A DNA stretch of 64,000 nt from Microbacterium sp. RURRCA19A (GTDB taxonomy: Bacteria > Actinomycetota > Actinomycetes > Actinomycetales > Microbacteriaceae): the NCBI RefSeq assembly GCF_900156455.1, contig NZ_FTNQ01000001.1, positions 1,054,001-1,118,000 on the forward strand, given 5' to 3'. The position numbers were made by a program, and so were the translations under genes. The notes beneath the pieces were generated by a model. That model had not been told where the DNA came from, did no database searches, and was given only the letters and a program-made list of their open reading frames with translations. This document shows positions 32,846-42,738 of this stretch, piece by piece (the stretch's first letter is position 1; every line of letters starts with the position of its first letter).

Positions 32846-35800
32846 CGGGCGTCGGTACTTCGAGCGAGGGCGAGTTCGGCGCGAACGAGTGGCTCGTGGA
32901 CGAGCTCTACGAACAGTTCAAAGTCGACAAGCACTCCGTAGACAAGGCCTGGTGGCCGATCCTGGAGGCGTACCACCCGGTCGTCGACGGATCCGCCGCG
33001 GCCGCCCCGCCGCCCTCCCCCTCCCCCTCCGCGCCGGCCGCGCCGACGGAGCCGAAGCCCGTGACGGCACCCATTCCGGTGGTCGGTCAGGCGCCCGTGG
33101 CCCGCACCACGTCGACGCCGGCCAAGCCGCAGCCGATTCCGGCGCAGGCCCCCAACGCCGTTCCCTCGGCGAACGCCGAGAGCACCGAGGAAGACCGCGT
33201 CACCGTCCTCAAGGGCATGCCGAAGGCGCTCGCGAGCAACATGGACGACTCGCTCACGGTTCCCACCGCGACGAGCGTGCGCACGATCCCGGCGAAGCTG
33301 ATGATCGACAACCGCATCGTCATCAACAATCACATGTCGCGTACGCGCGGCGGCAAGGTCAGCTTCACGCACCTCATCGGGTGGGCGCTCATCCAGGCGC
33401 TGAAGGAGTTCCCGAGCCAGAACGTCTACTACGCCGAGATCGACGGCAAGCCCTCGGTCGTGGCGCCCGCGCACATCAACCTCGGCATCGCGATCGACAT
33501 GCCCAAGCCCGACGGCTCGCGTGCGCTCCTCGTTCCCAGCATCAAGCGCGCCGACACGCTGTCGTTCGGCGAATTCCTCGCCTCCTACGAAGACCTCGTG
33601 CGCCGCGCGCGTTCGAACAAGCTCACGCCGGGCGACTTCCAGGGCACGACGATCTCGCTGACGAACCCCGGCGGCATCGGAACCGTGCACTCGGTCCCCC
33701 GCCTCATGCGCGGCCAGGGCGCCATCATCGGCGCCGGTGCGCTGGAGTATCCCGCCGAGTTCCAGGGCGCGAGCGAGAAGACGCTCAACGAGCTCGCGAT
33801 CGGCAAGACGATCACCCTCACCAGCACCTACGACCACCGCGTCATCCAGGGCGCCGGTTCCGGCGAGTTCCTGAAGAAGGTCCACGAGCTGCTCATCGGG
33901 CAGCGCGGCTTCTACGACGACATCTTCGCGGCGCTGCGCATCCCCTACGCGCCGATCCACTGGGCCGCCGACATCAGCGTCGACCTCTCCGAGCGCATCG
34001 ACAAGAGCGCCCGCGTGCAGGAGCTCATCAACTCGTACCGCGTGCGCGGCCACCTGATGGCCGACATCGACCCGCTCGAGTACGTCCAGCGCACGCACCC
34101 CGACCTCGAGATCGAATCGCACGGGCTCACCTTCTGGGACCTGGACCGCGAGTTCGTCACCGGAGGCCTCGGCGCCAAGCGCGTGGCGAAGCTCCGCGAC
34201 ATCCTCGGCGTGCTGCGCGACTCCTACTGCCGCACGCTCGGCGTCGAGTACATGCACATCCAGGACCCGACCCAGCGCCAGTGGTTCCAGCGCAACGTCG
34301 AGGTCAAGTACACCAAGCCCGGCCACGACGAGCAGCTGCGCATTCTGTCGAAGCTGAACCAGGCCGAGGCCTTCGAGACGTTCCTGCAGACCAAGTACGT
34401 CGGGCAGAAGCGCTTCAGCCTCGAGGGCGGCGAGTCGCTCATCCCTCTGCTGGACCAGATCCTCCAGGGCGCCGCGTCCGCGGGTATGGACGGCGCCGCG
34501 ATCGGTATGGCCCACCGCGGTCGCCTGAACGTGCTCACCAACATCGCGGGCAAGACGTACGGTCAGGTGTTCCGCGAGTTCGAGGGCGCCGTCGCCGTCG
34601 GCAGCAAGCGCGGCTCGGGCGACGTGAAGTACCACCTCGGCACCGAGGGCACGTTCATCGGCGACTCCGGCGACGAGCTGCCGGTGTACCTCGCCGCGAA
34701 CCCGTCGCACCTCGAGACCGTCGACGGCGTGCTCGAGGGCATCGTCCGCGCCAAGCAGGACCGCAAGCCCATCGGCACGTTCTCGTGGCTCCCGATCCTC
34801 GTGCACGGCGACGCCGCGTTCGCGGGGCAGGGCGTCGTCGTCGAGACGCTGCAGATGTCGCAGCTGCGCGGCTACCGCACCGGCGGCACGATCCACGTCG
34901 TGGTCAACAACCAGGTGGGCTTCACCACCACTCCGACCGACGCGCGCACCTCGGTGTACGCCACCGACGTCGCCAAGACGATCCAGGCTCCGATCCTGCA
35001 CGTCAACGGCGACGACCCCGAGGCCGTCGTCCGCGCCGCCGACCTGGCGTTCCTCTACCGCGAGGAGTTCCACCGCGACATCGTGATCGACCTCGTCTGC
35101 TACCGCCGCCGCGGTCACAACGAGGGCGACGACCCCTCGATGACGCAGCCGCTGATGACGAACCTCATCGAGGCCAAGCGCTCGGTGCGGCGCCTGTACA
35201 CCGAGTCGCTCGTCGGCCGCGGCGACATCACCGAAGACGAGTACGACCAGGCGAAGCAGGACTTCCAGAACCGCCTCGAGGTCGCCTTCGCCGACACCCA
35301 CGCCGCCGAGACGGGGTCGACGCCGGTGGTCCAGGCCGACGCCTCCGACGAGCCGGTCGTGGGCGCACCCGAGACCACCGGCGTCTCCCGCGAGGTCGTG
35401 CACCACATCGGCGACGCCTTCGTCAACAAGCCCGACGGCTTCACCGTGCACAACAAGCTGCAGCAGCTGCTCGACAAGCGTTTCGACATGAGCCGCAACG
35501 GCAACATCGACTGGGCCTTCGGCGAACTGCTCGCCTTCGGCTCCGTGCTGATGGAGGGCACCCCGGTCCGTTTCGCCGGGCAGGACTCGCGTCGCGGTAC
35601 GTTCGTGCAGCGTCACGCGGTGCTGCACGACCGTGACAACGGCCAGGAGTGGCTGCCGCTGGCCAACCTCAGCGAGAACCAGGGCCGCTTCTGGATCTAC
35701 GACTCGCTCCTCAGCGAGTACGCGGCGATGGCGTTCGAGTACGGCTACTCGGTCGAGCGCGCCGACGCGCTGGTGCTCTGGGAGGCGCAGTTCGGCGACT

Positions 35801-36528
35801 TCGCGAACGGCGCCCAGTCGGTCATCGACGAGTTCATCTCGTCGGCCGACCAGAAGTGGGCGCAGCAGTCGAGCGTCGTGCTGCTGCTCCCCCACGGCTA
35901 CGAGGGTCAGGGTCCGGACCACTCGTCGGCCCGTATCGAGCGCTACCTGCAGATGTGCGCGCAGGACAACATGATCGTGGCGCGACCGTCGACCCCGGCG
36001 TCGTACTTCCACCTCCTGCGCCGTCAGGCCTACCAGCGCCCGCGCCGCCCGCTGATCGTCTTCACGCCGAAGGCCATGCTGCGCCTGCGCGGAGCCACGA
36101 GCCCGGTGGAGGACTTCCTCGAGGGCCGGTTCGAACCGGTGCTGGACGACGACCGCGGCCTCGACGGCAGCGCCGTGAAGCGCGTGCTCCTGCACGCGGG
36201 CAAGATCCATTGGGATCTGCGGGCGGAGCTCGACAAGAACCCGAACCCCGAGATCGCCCTGGTGCGTCTCGAGCAGTACTACCCGGCTCCCGTCGAAGAG
36301 CTGAACCGTGTGCTGGAGAGCTACCCCAACGCCGAACTGGTGTGGGTGCAGGACGAGCCCGAGAACCAGGGCGCCTGGCCCTTCATCGCGCTCGAGGTCG
36401 CCGACCAGCTGGGCGGGCGTGGCATCCGCGTCATCTCCCGGGCTGCCGCGGCCTCGACGGCGACGGGTTCGCCGAAGGTCCACGCGAACGAGCACGCCGA
36501 GATCATGAAGGCGGCGCTCGCGCGCTGA
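32830..36528 (+). CDS. kgd: Multifunctional 2-oxoglutarate metabolism enzyme (E1/E2 fusion, KGD)
   Basis: The 1232-residue actinobacterial KGD/OdhA begins with FGANEWLVDELYEQFKVD, then a Pro/Ala linker (about 55-110). An E2-type acyltransferase domain (about 125-360) has TYDHRVIQGAGSGEF, and the thiamine-diphosphate E1 domain follows with MAHRGRLNVL and QVGFTTTPTDARTSVYATDVAK. It has no lipoyl domain. It catalyses the 2-oxoglutarate dehydrogenase E1/E2 and decarboxylase reactions in the TCA cycle. GTG is the start. Activity in related bacteria is controlled by a GarA/OdhI FHA protein that is not encoded in this window. Confidence 0.97.
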   Translation: MSSQVTGVGTSSEGEFGANEWLVDELYEQFKVDKHSVDKAWWPILEAYHPVVDGSAAAAPPPSPSPSAPAAPTEPKPVTAPIPVVGQAPVARTTSTPAKPQPIPAQAPNAVPSANAESTEEDRVTVLKGMPKALASNMDDSLTVPTATSVRTIPAKLMIDNRIVINNHMSRTRGGKVSFTHLIGWALIQALKEFPSQNVYYAEIDGKPSVVAPAHINLGIAIDMPKPDGSRALLVPSIKRADTLSFGEFLASYEDLVRRARSNKLTPGDFQGTTISLTNPGGIGTVHSVPRLMRGQGAIIGAGALEYPAEFQGASEKTLNELAIGKTITLTSTYDHRVIQGAGSGEFLKKVHELLIGQRGFYDDIFAALRIPYAPIHWAADISVDLSERIDKSARVQELINSYRVRGHLMADIDPLEYVQRTHPDLEIESHGLTFWDLDREFVTGGLGAKRVAKLRDILGVLRDSYCRTLGVEYMHIQDPTQRQWFQRNVEVKYTKPGHDEQLRILSKLNQAEAFETFLQTKYVGQKRFSLEGGESLIPLLDQILQGAASAGMDGAAIGMAHRGRLNVLTNIAGKTYGQVFREFEGAVAVGSKRGSGDVKYHLGTEGTFIGDSGDELPVYLAANPSHLETVDGVLEGIVRAKQDRKPIGTFSWLPILVHGDAAFAGQGVVVETLQMSQLRGYRTGGTIHVVVNNQVGFTTTPTDARTSVYATDVAKTIQAPILHVNGDDPEAVVRAADLAFLYREEFHRDIVIDLVCYRRRGHNEGDDPSMTQPLMTNLIEAKRSVRRLYTESLVGRGDITEDEYDQAKQDFQNRLEVAFADTHAAETGSTPVVQADASDEPVVGAPETTGVSREVVHHIGDAFVNKPDGFTVHNKLQQLLDKRFDMSRNGNIDWAFGELLAFGSVLMEGTPVRFAGQDSRRGTFVQRHAVLHDRDNGQEWLPLANLSENQGRFWIYDSLLSEYAAMAFEYGYSVERADALVLWEAQFGDFANGAQSVIDEFISSADQKWAQQSSVVLLLPHGYEGQGPDHSSARIERYLQMCAQDNMIVARPSTPASYFHLLRRQAYQRPRRPLIVFTPKAMLRLRGATSPVEDFLEGRFEPVLDDDRGLDGSAVKRVLLHAGKIHWDLRAELDKNPNPEIALVRLEQYYPAPVEELNRVLESYPNAELVWVQDEPENQGAWPFIALEVADQLGGRGIRVISRAAAASTATGSPKVHANEHAEIMKAALAR

Positions 36529-36541
36529 CCCCCGACACGCG

Positions 36542-36573
36542 GAAGGGGCCCGGTCGATCGATCGGGCCCCTTC
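36542..36573. terminator. Bidirectional terminator after kgd
   Basis: GAAGGGGCCCG (36542-36552) pairs perfectly with CGGGCCCCTTC (36563-36573) around a 10-base loop. It lies between convergent kgd and the hydrolase gene and gives a T-rich end on either strand. Confidence 0.8.
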
Positions 36574-36594
36574 TGCGTTGTGCGTCGGGGAGGT

Positions 36595-37896
36595 TCAGGA
36601 TGCCGGTGCGGCGAGGCCGAGGACCGGAGCGAGCGCCGGGATCGCGAAGGCAAGGCTCTTGTCGAGCGCCTCTCCGGTGTGACCCGCTCCATCGACGATG
36701 TGGGTCAGGACGGTGAATCCCGCCGCCTGAGCTGCTTGGGAGTTCGCGAGCTGGCCGGGTCCGTACGTGGTGTCGAGGCTCCCCCAGGTGAAGATCGCGG
36801 TGTGCCCGGCGTAGGTGTCCGGGGCGGCGGCGCCCATGATGACCGACGGCTTGTTCGCCTGGAAGGCGGCGGCATCGCCGGCGTACACGTCCGCCACGGT
36901 CTGGGCGACGTGTTCTGACCCCGGGAACTCGTTGCCCATCACGTCGAGCATCTGCCCCCAGGTTCCGGGATACTTCGCGCCGTACATGGCTGCGCAGGAC
37001 CCGCCGTTGGAGAAGCCCCCGATGACCCAGTACCGGTGGTCGGTGACGATGTTGAGGTTCTTCTCTGCCCACTGCGGCACGAGTTGGTTGATGTAGGTGG
37101 CGACGGCGCCGTACTTGGCCGAGTCCACGCACGTGGGGTCGCGGTCGGGGGCGGTGAGCTGGTCGACGACGATCGCGATGGGCGCGAGGCCCCTGTTCGA
37201 GGCCGCGAAGGTGTCGAGGGCCTTGGCCAGCGCCGTCGGGTCCGGCGAACCGGGCTGACCCATCATGAACACGAGGAGGGGCAGCGCCGGCGGGTTCGCG
37301 ACCTGCGCGGCCGGCGGAAGGTACAGAGAGGCGTCCCGTGCGGCGTACTGTCCCGTGGGGATCTTGGTGCTGCCGGTGAGGGCGCTCACCGTCCCCTTCG
37401 CGGGCATGTCGGCCGGCGGCTGCCAGGTCTGGTAGAGGGTGGCCGGGTCACCGGCCGTGGCATCCTGCTGCGGAAGGGTCGCGGGATCGAGCGCCTGCAC
37501 GCCCAGGATCGCGGCGAGGTTGTGCGTCACGCCGTAGGACGCGTTCACTCCCAGCGCGGCGGCGAACAGCGACGCGAGCACGGTGATGACGCCGACGATG
37601 CGCCGCCCCCAGGGACGGCTGCAGATCCCCACGACGCCCACGGCCGCCGCGGCTACGCCGGCGGAGGCCCATGTGGCCGCGTGCACGGGGAGCGGCCCCT
37701 GGAAGACGTCGCCGCCTTCGAGGATGTGGACCACGATGTAGGTGACCAGCCCCGCCGAGACGCCGATGAGAAGAGCCCGGAGGAGATGGCGCGGGGGCCA
37801 GAGCAGGACCGCGACGACACCGACCGCGGCGATCAGGGCACTGATGAGCAGCAGCGGCGAATCGATGAGCTCGAACGCCAGGAAGAAGCGGTTCAT
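36595..37896 (-). CDS. Membrane-anchored alpha/beta-hydrolase (esterase-like), coupled to mprF-like gene
   Basis: The 433-residue protein has about four N-terminal membrane segments (residues 1-135) and an outward-facing alpha/beta-hydrolase domain with nucleophile elbow GGFSNGG and a late histidine in VDGAGHTGEALD. The esterase-D/antigen-85-like domain suggests an ester substrate. Its ATG overlaps the stop of the MprF-like gene by four bases. In other bacteria, hydrolases such as AhyD remove the aminoacyl group that MprF enzymes attach to phosphatidylglycerol. A matching role here is an inference from context. Confidence 0.82.
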   Translation of the reverse strand: MNRFFLAFELIDSPLLLISALIAAVGVVAVLLWPPRHLLRALLIGVSAGLVTYIVVHILEGGDVFQGPLPVHAATWASAGVAAAAVGVVGICSRPWGRRIVGVITVLASLFAAALGVNASYGVTHNLAAILGVQALDPATLPQQDATAGDPATLYQTWQPPADMPAKGTVSALTGSTKIPTGQYAARDASLYLPPAAQVANPPALPLLVFMMGQPGSPDPTALAKALDTFAASNRGLAPIAIVVDQLTAPDRDPTCVDSAKYGAVATYINQLVPQWAEKNLNIVTDHRYWVIGGFSNGGSCAAMYGAKYPGTWGQMLDVMGNEFPGSEHVAQTVADVYAGDAAAFQANKPSVIMGAAAPDTYAGHTAIFTWGSLDTTYGPGQLANSQAAQAAGFTVLTHIVDGAGHTGEALDKSLAFAIPALAPVLGLAAPAS

Positions 37897-40421
37897 CGAC
37901 GACCTCCCCAGGCCGATCGGGCCAGGGCCACGATCTCCCGGCGCGACGCATCGGGAAGGTAGGCGCGTCCTACCGCCGCCCCGATCGCCGGGAGGTGCAG
38001 CGGGTCGCGGTACGCCAGTGCGAGTTCCCGGTAGCGCGGGCGGAACTTGCCCTTGAACCGGAACAGTGACGCGAATCCGTACGCGGGTTCGAGCACCTCC
38101 GCGAGCCATCGCAGCAGCGCCCGCAGAGCCGACGGGTCACCGTCCGCCGCCGCGTCCGGAGCTTCGGCCAGCGGAGCACCGGACAAGCTGAGCACCGACG
38201 CCCCATCCTCCTGCAGCTGCAGCGCCGCCTTGGCGATGAGGAACTCCATCATGCCGTTGGGGCCGTCGGTCCGGCGACGCATGAAGTCCAGCGTCCACCC
38301 GGTGACCGCGCCGTCGGTCCAGCTCGGCATCCAGCTCGTGACCGCCTCGATGCGGCCGTCCGGACCCACCGCGAGGAGCAGGCGGACGTCGCGGTCGCGC
38401 AGTTCGTCGAGCGAACCCAGCGTGAAGCCCATCTCGGGGAGGGCACGGTCGGCGACCCATTCCTCGTCGATCGCGACCACCTGAGAGGCCTGGACGACGG
38501 TCAGCTCACGCCATCGGGTCCAGACCGCGGTGTACCCCTCGCGCTCGGCGCGTGTCAGCGGCTGTCGCACCTTCTGCCAGGCCTTCCCCGCGAAGGACAG
38601 GCCGGCGAGATCCATCACGGTCTCCACCCCGACCGGGACATGACGCCACCCGAGGGCTTCCAGATCGGCGGCGGTGTCCTCGTGGACGCTGTAGAAGGCC
38701 GGAATCCACCCGTGCTCCACGCAATAGTCCGAGAAGGCCCGCAGCGTCTCGGGCCGACGCCCCTCGGGCGCGAGGGGGTCCGCCACCGCGAGCGCGACGT
38801 CGCCCACCAGCCGGTACGCCACGGCGCAGTCGCGGTCGTCGGAGTACCAGTGCCGGTTACCGGCCCACGTGCCGAGGAATCCGAGGGTGTCGCCGCCCCG
38901 GCGCAGCAGCTCGCGATAGAGGCGGGCGTCACCGGCGTCGGGGCGCTGCACCCGGCGGAACAGCCAGAGGATCGCGGCGATCACCACGGCCCAGAACAGC
39001 ACGCCCACCCACTGGTAGGCGAACAGCGCCGGCCCGTGGTGGGGGAAGGTCGCCACCCCCGCCGGGTTCGTGTACGCCGGCGGCAGGAACCGTCGGAGAG
39101 TGAGGAGCACGAGATCCCCGACCGAGGGGTCACGGTCGAAGGAGCGACGCCCCAGCGCCTCGATCGCGAAGAACGTGGTCGCGCAGGCGACGAAGGCGAC
39201 GCCGATCACCGCGCCGACGGTGCGGGCTGCGCGCGGCGTCGCCCGTACCGAGAAACGGCCGCGCGCGGTGACGAGGACCACGGCGAGCGCGAGGGGGATG
39301 ACCACCGTCGCCACCGCCCACAGCACGTACTCGGCGCCGCTGCCGTCGACCCACGGATCGATGAGCAGCCGCCCGTCGAGCAGCGAGATCACGGGGATGA
39401 CGGCGGTCGCCACCAACGTGAACACCGCGAGGAAGAGGGCGGAACGGCGTCCGAGACGCAGTCCCCACGCGGCCACCAGCATCAGCACGAGAGGGGTCAC
39501 GGCCAGGAGTGCCGGCCCGAGTCCCCGCGTCATCAGCAGGGCGAGCTGCTCGTCGCACACCGACGACGACACCCGCGCGCACCGCGCCAGCAGCTCGTCG
39601 TCGTACTGCGTGTAGGCGTCGACGACGAGCGAGAGCGGGCCGCGCCCCCCGCCGCTGATGAGGGCGACCAGTGGCCCGCTCCCGACGACGGCGACGACGA
39701 GCGCGAGCAGGGTCCGCGTCTCCCGCGTGGAACTGCGGTGCCACGCGCGGCGCTCCCGTCCTCGGGCGAGCACTTCGCCGACCCCGAGACCGATGACCGC
39801 GGCGCTCAGGCGGTACCACGAGTCGGCGTCGCCGGCGTAGAGCGCGAACAGCGCGAGGACCGCGAAGCCGACGAGGCGCACGCGCCGTCGCCAGAGCGTC
39901 GGCGCGAAGGCCGTCGCCGCCAGGACGACGCCGGCGATCGGCGTGGTCGGATCCAGGACGGGCACCTCGGCGGCCACGACCGGACGCAGGTCGGTCACGG
40001 CCCAGGCGGCGGCGTGGAAGCCGATGCCCGTCAACAGACCCGCCAGCCCGAGGACGCCCAGGAGTAGCGCGGTCCGCCGCGACCCGAGCAGGCGCTCCGC
40101 GTAGGCGAGCACCGAGATCGCGAGGGAGGCCGAGACGACCGCGTCGATCGTGGAGTCGGGGATCACGAGAGCGGTGAGCAGCGTCCACCACCGGCCCGCC
40201 GCGAACGTCGCGAGGGGGCCTGCGCCCCAGATCGAGGCATCCTCGCCCCAGAGGGTGCCGGTCAGCGCCGCCGTCGAGAGGATGACGACCATCAGAGCGA
40301 CCGAGACCGGATGCGTCGCGACGAAGCGACGGGCCGCGCGCGACAGCGCGCCGACCCGCTCCCGGGCACGTCGCGCACGCCGCGGGGCGGCGGGTACGGA
40401 GGGGGGCGCTGCGTCGGACAT
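37893..40421 (-). CDS. MprF-like aminoacyl-phosphatidylglycerol synthase/flippase (DUF2156)
   Basis: The protein of about 842 residues has a polytopic N-terminal half (about 40-510) and a cytoplasmic C-terminal GNAT-like DUF2156 domain. That domain contains LGFLGTWAGNRHWYSDDRD, GKAWQKVRQPLTRAEREGY and MMEFLIAKAALQLQEDG. MprF enzymes transfer lysine or alanine from tRNA to phosphatidylglycerol, lowering surface charge and giving resistance to cationic peptides. The amino acid used cannot be read here. The ATG at 40421 lacks a ribosome site. An in-frame GTG at 40457 directly follows the upstream stop and may be the coupled start. Confidence 0.85.
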   Translation of the reverse strand: MSDAAPPSVPAAPRRARRARERVGALSRAARRFVATHPVSVALMVVILSTAALTGTLWGEDASIWGAGPLATFAAGRWWTLLTALVIPDSTIDAVVSASLAISVLAYAERLLGSRRTALLLGVLGLAGLLTGIGFHAAAWAVTDLRPVVAAEVPVLDPTTPIAGVVLAATAFAPTLWRRRVRLVGFAVLALFALYAGDADSWYRLSAAVIGLGVGEVLARGRERRAWHRSSTRETRTLLALVVAVVGSGPLVALISGGGRGPLSLVVDAYTQYDDELLARCARVSSSVCDEQLALLMTRGLGPALLAVTPLVLMLVAAWGLRLGRRSALFLAVFTLVATAVIPVISLLDGRLLIDPWVDGSGAEYVLWAVATVVIPLALAVVLVTARGRFSVRATPRAARTVGAVIGVAFVACATTFFAIEALGRRSFDRDPSVGDLVLLTLRRFLPPAYTNPAGVATFPHHGPALFAYQWVGVLFWAVVIAAILWLFRRVQRPDAGDARLYRELLRRGGDTLGFLGTWAGNRHWYSDDRDCAVAYRLVGDVALAVADPLAPEGRRPETLRAFSDYCVEHGWIPAFYSVHEDTAADLEALGWRHVPVGVETVMDLAGLSFAGKAWQKVRQPLTRAEREGYTAVWTRWRELTVVQASQVVAIDEEWVADRALPEMGFTLGSLDELRDRDVRLLLAVGPDGRIEAVTSWMPSWTDGAVTGWTLDFMRRRTDGPNGMMEFLIAKAALQLQEDGASVLSLSGAPLAEAPDAAADGDPSALRALLRWLAEVLEPAYGFASLFRFKGKFRPRYRELALAYRDPLHLPAIGAAVGRAYLPDASRREIVALARSAWGGRR

Positions 40422-40457
40422 CGGCGGGATGCTACTCGGCGACTCTGTGGACGACAC

Positions 40458-41756
40458 TCAGTACCAGATGTCCAGGAGCGGCGCCGCGGCCGGCGCGAAC
40501 GCCCCGTCGACGGCACCGAGGTGCGCGGCCGCGCCGTGCACGAGCCCGGCCGTGGCGAGCTCGGTCGCGCGCACTCCCCCGAGGAGGAGCGACGCCAGCG
40601 AACCCACGGGCATCCGCACGTCCGGCTCGGCGTCGACGCGGTCCACGACGGCCTGTCCCGACCCGTCGATGCGGACCCGCCAGGCGCCCCCGGCGAACCC
40701 GAGCGGGTCGCTCACTCCGAAGACGAGGTCGAGGGGGCCGGAATAGCGACGGGATGCCAGAGCCCCCGGCACGTCCAGAACCCGCAGCCAGTGGTGGTCG
40801 GTGAGCGTCGCGGTGACCGCGCGCCGGTCGGAGACCATCCACTGGACCGGGGGCACGGCCGGCTGCAGCTCGGCGGTCACCCGCCCGACGAGGTCGTGCT
40901 CGAGGGCGAATCGCCACAGGGCGGCGAGCGCGTCGTCTCCGTCGGCGAAGAGCGCCCGGATCTGCAGTTCGTGCGCCGTGAATTCCTCGCGTTCGGCGAT
41001 CGTGTAGACCAGGATGCCGCGCTCCACCCCCGCGGGGTCGCGGTACGCCACGGCGCGGACCTTCTTGGCGTCCGGCGCCTCGGGGGTGAGCCCGGCGATT
41101 CCGCGCCAGCGGCCCTCCCACCCGGGGACGGCGCCCGGCCGGCGCACACGCATCCGCTCGTGCACCGCGGTGATCCGCTCGGGCAGGCTCTCCCGGGGGA
41201 CGAAGTCGAGGCGGCCCGGGGCGACGGGACCCGTCCAGCGCGCGCGACGCGTGTCGACCACGACGTCGGACGCCCACGCGGCCGGCGAGAACCCCCAGCG
41301 ACCGTAGATCGTCGCCTCGGTGACGGTGAGTCCGGCGAGCGCGTAGCCGGCCGCGGCGGCCGTGCGCAGTTCACCCGTGAGCATCGCGGTCGCGATTCCG
41401 CGCCGACGGTGGGTGGGGGCGACGGTCACGGCGCTGATCGACCAGATCGGGAGGGTGCGCTCGGGCGACACCGTCAGCTCGCTGACCCACGAGTCCACGG
41501 TCGCGACGGGGACGTCGGGCTGGTCTCCCGCGCGGTCGAACACCCCGGTGAGCCGGCGGGCCCGCAGAGCCGAGCGCGAACTCTCGACCTGCTCGGGCGT
41601 CGGCTCCTCACCGAGGAATCCGCGCGCCACCGAGGACAGGAACGACGGGAACCCGTCTCCGTCGGGGTCGACGAGGGCGTACTCGAGCCCGGTCCGGGCC
41701 AGCGCAGCCGAGGATTCGGTGTCCAGGGGAAGGGTCGAGGTCTGCGATGGGGCCAT
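40458..41756 (-). CDS. Eis-like GNAT N-acetyltransferase
   Basis: The protein of about 432 residues has the tripartite Eis architecture. A first GNAT domain carries ISAVTVAPTHRRRGIATAML. A second, degenerate GNAT-like region follows, and the C-terminal SCP2-like domain ends with free aromatic residues (DIWY), as in Eis. Eis enzymes acetylate aminoglycosides and other amines at several positions. TAGGCT (41769-41764) lies seven bases upstream of the ATG at 41756, favouring a leaderless mRNA over the in-frame GTG at 41762. It leads into the MprF-like gene, suggesting a joint resistance operon. Confidence 0.85.
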   Translation of the reverse strand: MAPSQTSTLPLDTESSAALARTGLEYALVDPDGDGFPSFLSSVARGFLGEEPTPEQVESSRSALRARRLTGVFDRAGDQPDVPVATVDSWVSELTVSPERTLPIWSISAVTVAPTHRRRGIATAMLTGELRTAAAAGYALAGLTVTEATIYGRWGFSPAAWASDVVVDTRRARWTGPVAPGRLDFVPRESLPERITAVHERMRVRRPGAVPGWEGRWRGIAGLTPEAPDAKKVRAVAYRDPAGVERGILVYTIAEREEFTAHELQIRALFADGDDALAALWRFALEHDLVGRVTAELQPAVPPVQWMVSDRRAVTATLTDHHWLRVLDVPGALASRRYSGPLDLVFGVSDPLGFAGGAWRVRIDGSGQAVVDRVDAEPDVRMPVGSLASLLLGGVRATELATAGLVHGAAAHLGAVDGAFAPAAAPLLDIWY

Positions 41757-41804
41757 GGACACCAGCCTACGGACGCCCGCGCTCCGGCGCCGGACGACGC
41801 GGGA

Positions 41805-42047
41805 TCAGTGGGTGGCCTGCACGGCGCGCAGCCGTGCGAGCACCTGGTCGCGCAATTCGTCGGGAGCGGTCTCCTTGCACGCCCTCGCCACGACCTCGGT
41901 GAGGGTGCGTGCCACGAGCGCCTCGTCCTGGCATCCGGGGCAGTTCTCGAGGTGCTCGCGGATGTCGTTCTGCTCGGTCTTGCACACTTCGTTCCGGAGG
42001 TACTCCTCCAGGTCGCGCCGTGCCTTCTCGCAGCCGCAGTCGCTCAT
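41805..42047 (-). CDS. rsrA: Zinc-binding anti-sigma factor, RsrA/RshA type
   Basis: The 80-residue protein has the ZAS motif: His32-x3-Cys36-x2-Cys39 (HLENCPGC), with further cysteines at 4, 6 and 22. RsrA holds its sigma factor until oxidation forms a disulfide and releases zinc. Its ATG overlaps the sigma gene stop by four bases, giving coupled, near-equal synthesis. Confidence 0.93.
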   Translation of the reverse strand: MSDCGCEKARRDLEEYLRNEVCKTEQNDIREHLENCPGCQDEALVARTLTEVVARACKETAPDELRDQVLARLRAVQATH

Positions 42048-42706
42048 TTCTTCACTCCCGTCGCGGCCTGGATGCCGCGCTCCTTCGCGTAGTCCGACAG
42101 CAGGTCACGCAGCAGCCGCCTGCCGCGGTGCAGACGGCTCATGACCGTGCCGATCGGTGTCTTCATGATGTCGGCGATCTCCTGGTAGGCGAAGCCCTCG
42201 ACGTCGGCGAGGTACACCGCCATCCGGAAATCCTCGGGGATCGACTGCAACGCGTCCTTCACGACGGACGCGGGCATGTGGTCGATCGCTTCGGCCTCGG
42301 CCGAGCGGGCGCTCGTGGCCGTGGTCGACTCGGCGCCGCCGAGCTGCCAGTCCTCGAGGTCGTCGATGGCGCTCTGGTACGGCTCGCGCTGCTTCTTGCG
42401 GTACGTGTTGATGTACGTGTTCGTCAGGATGCGATACAGCCAGGCCTTCAGGTTCGTGCCCTGCGTGAAGGTCGACCACGATCCGAAGGCCTTGACGAAG
42501 GTCTCCTGCACGAGGTCGGCCGCGTCGGCCGGGTTGCGCGTCATGCGCATGGCCGCCGCATAGAGCTGGTCCATGAAGGGCAGCGCCTGCTCTTCGAACT
42601 GCGCGCGAGGCTCCGTCGCATCTGCCGTGTCATCCATCGGTGGCAAGTCTACGTCGAGCGTATGTTCGGGCCATCGCAGCGCCGGACGCTGGAGAAGTGC
42701 GGTCAC
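42044..42706 (-). CDS. sigR: ECF sigma factor SigR/SigH (thiol-oxidative stress)
   Basis: The group 4 sigma factor has region 2 ([37 protein letters not shown]) and region 4 ([41 protein letters not shown]). It directs genes for thioredoxin, mycothiol and protein quality control. A GTG at 42706 has a strong AAGGGGGA ribosome site and gives 220 residues. An internal ATG at 42637 gives the 197-residue core seen in many homologues. Streptomyces SigR also has a long, unstable form with an N-terminal extension, so both may be used here. Confidence 0.93.
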   Translation of the reverse strand: MTALLQRPALRWPEHTLDVDLPPMDDTADATEPRAQFEEQALPFMDQLYAAAMRMTRNPADAADLVQETFVKAFGSWSTFTQGTNLKAWLYRILTNTYINTYRKKQREPYQSAIDDLEDWQLGGAESTTATSARSAEAEAIDHMPASVVKDALQSIPEDFRMAVYLADVEGFAYQEIADIMKTPIGTVMSRLHRGRRLLRDLLSDYAKERGIQAATGVKK

Positions 42707-42738
42707 GTGTCGTCCCCCTTTCAGTAGGGTAGGAACCG

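Noticed and set aside
32713-36495. A 1260-codon open frame antisense to kgd.
   Set aside because: It has no recognisable domain, its residue composition is typical of a reverse-strand shadow, and kgd is unambiguous on the other strand.
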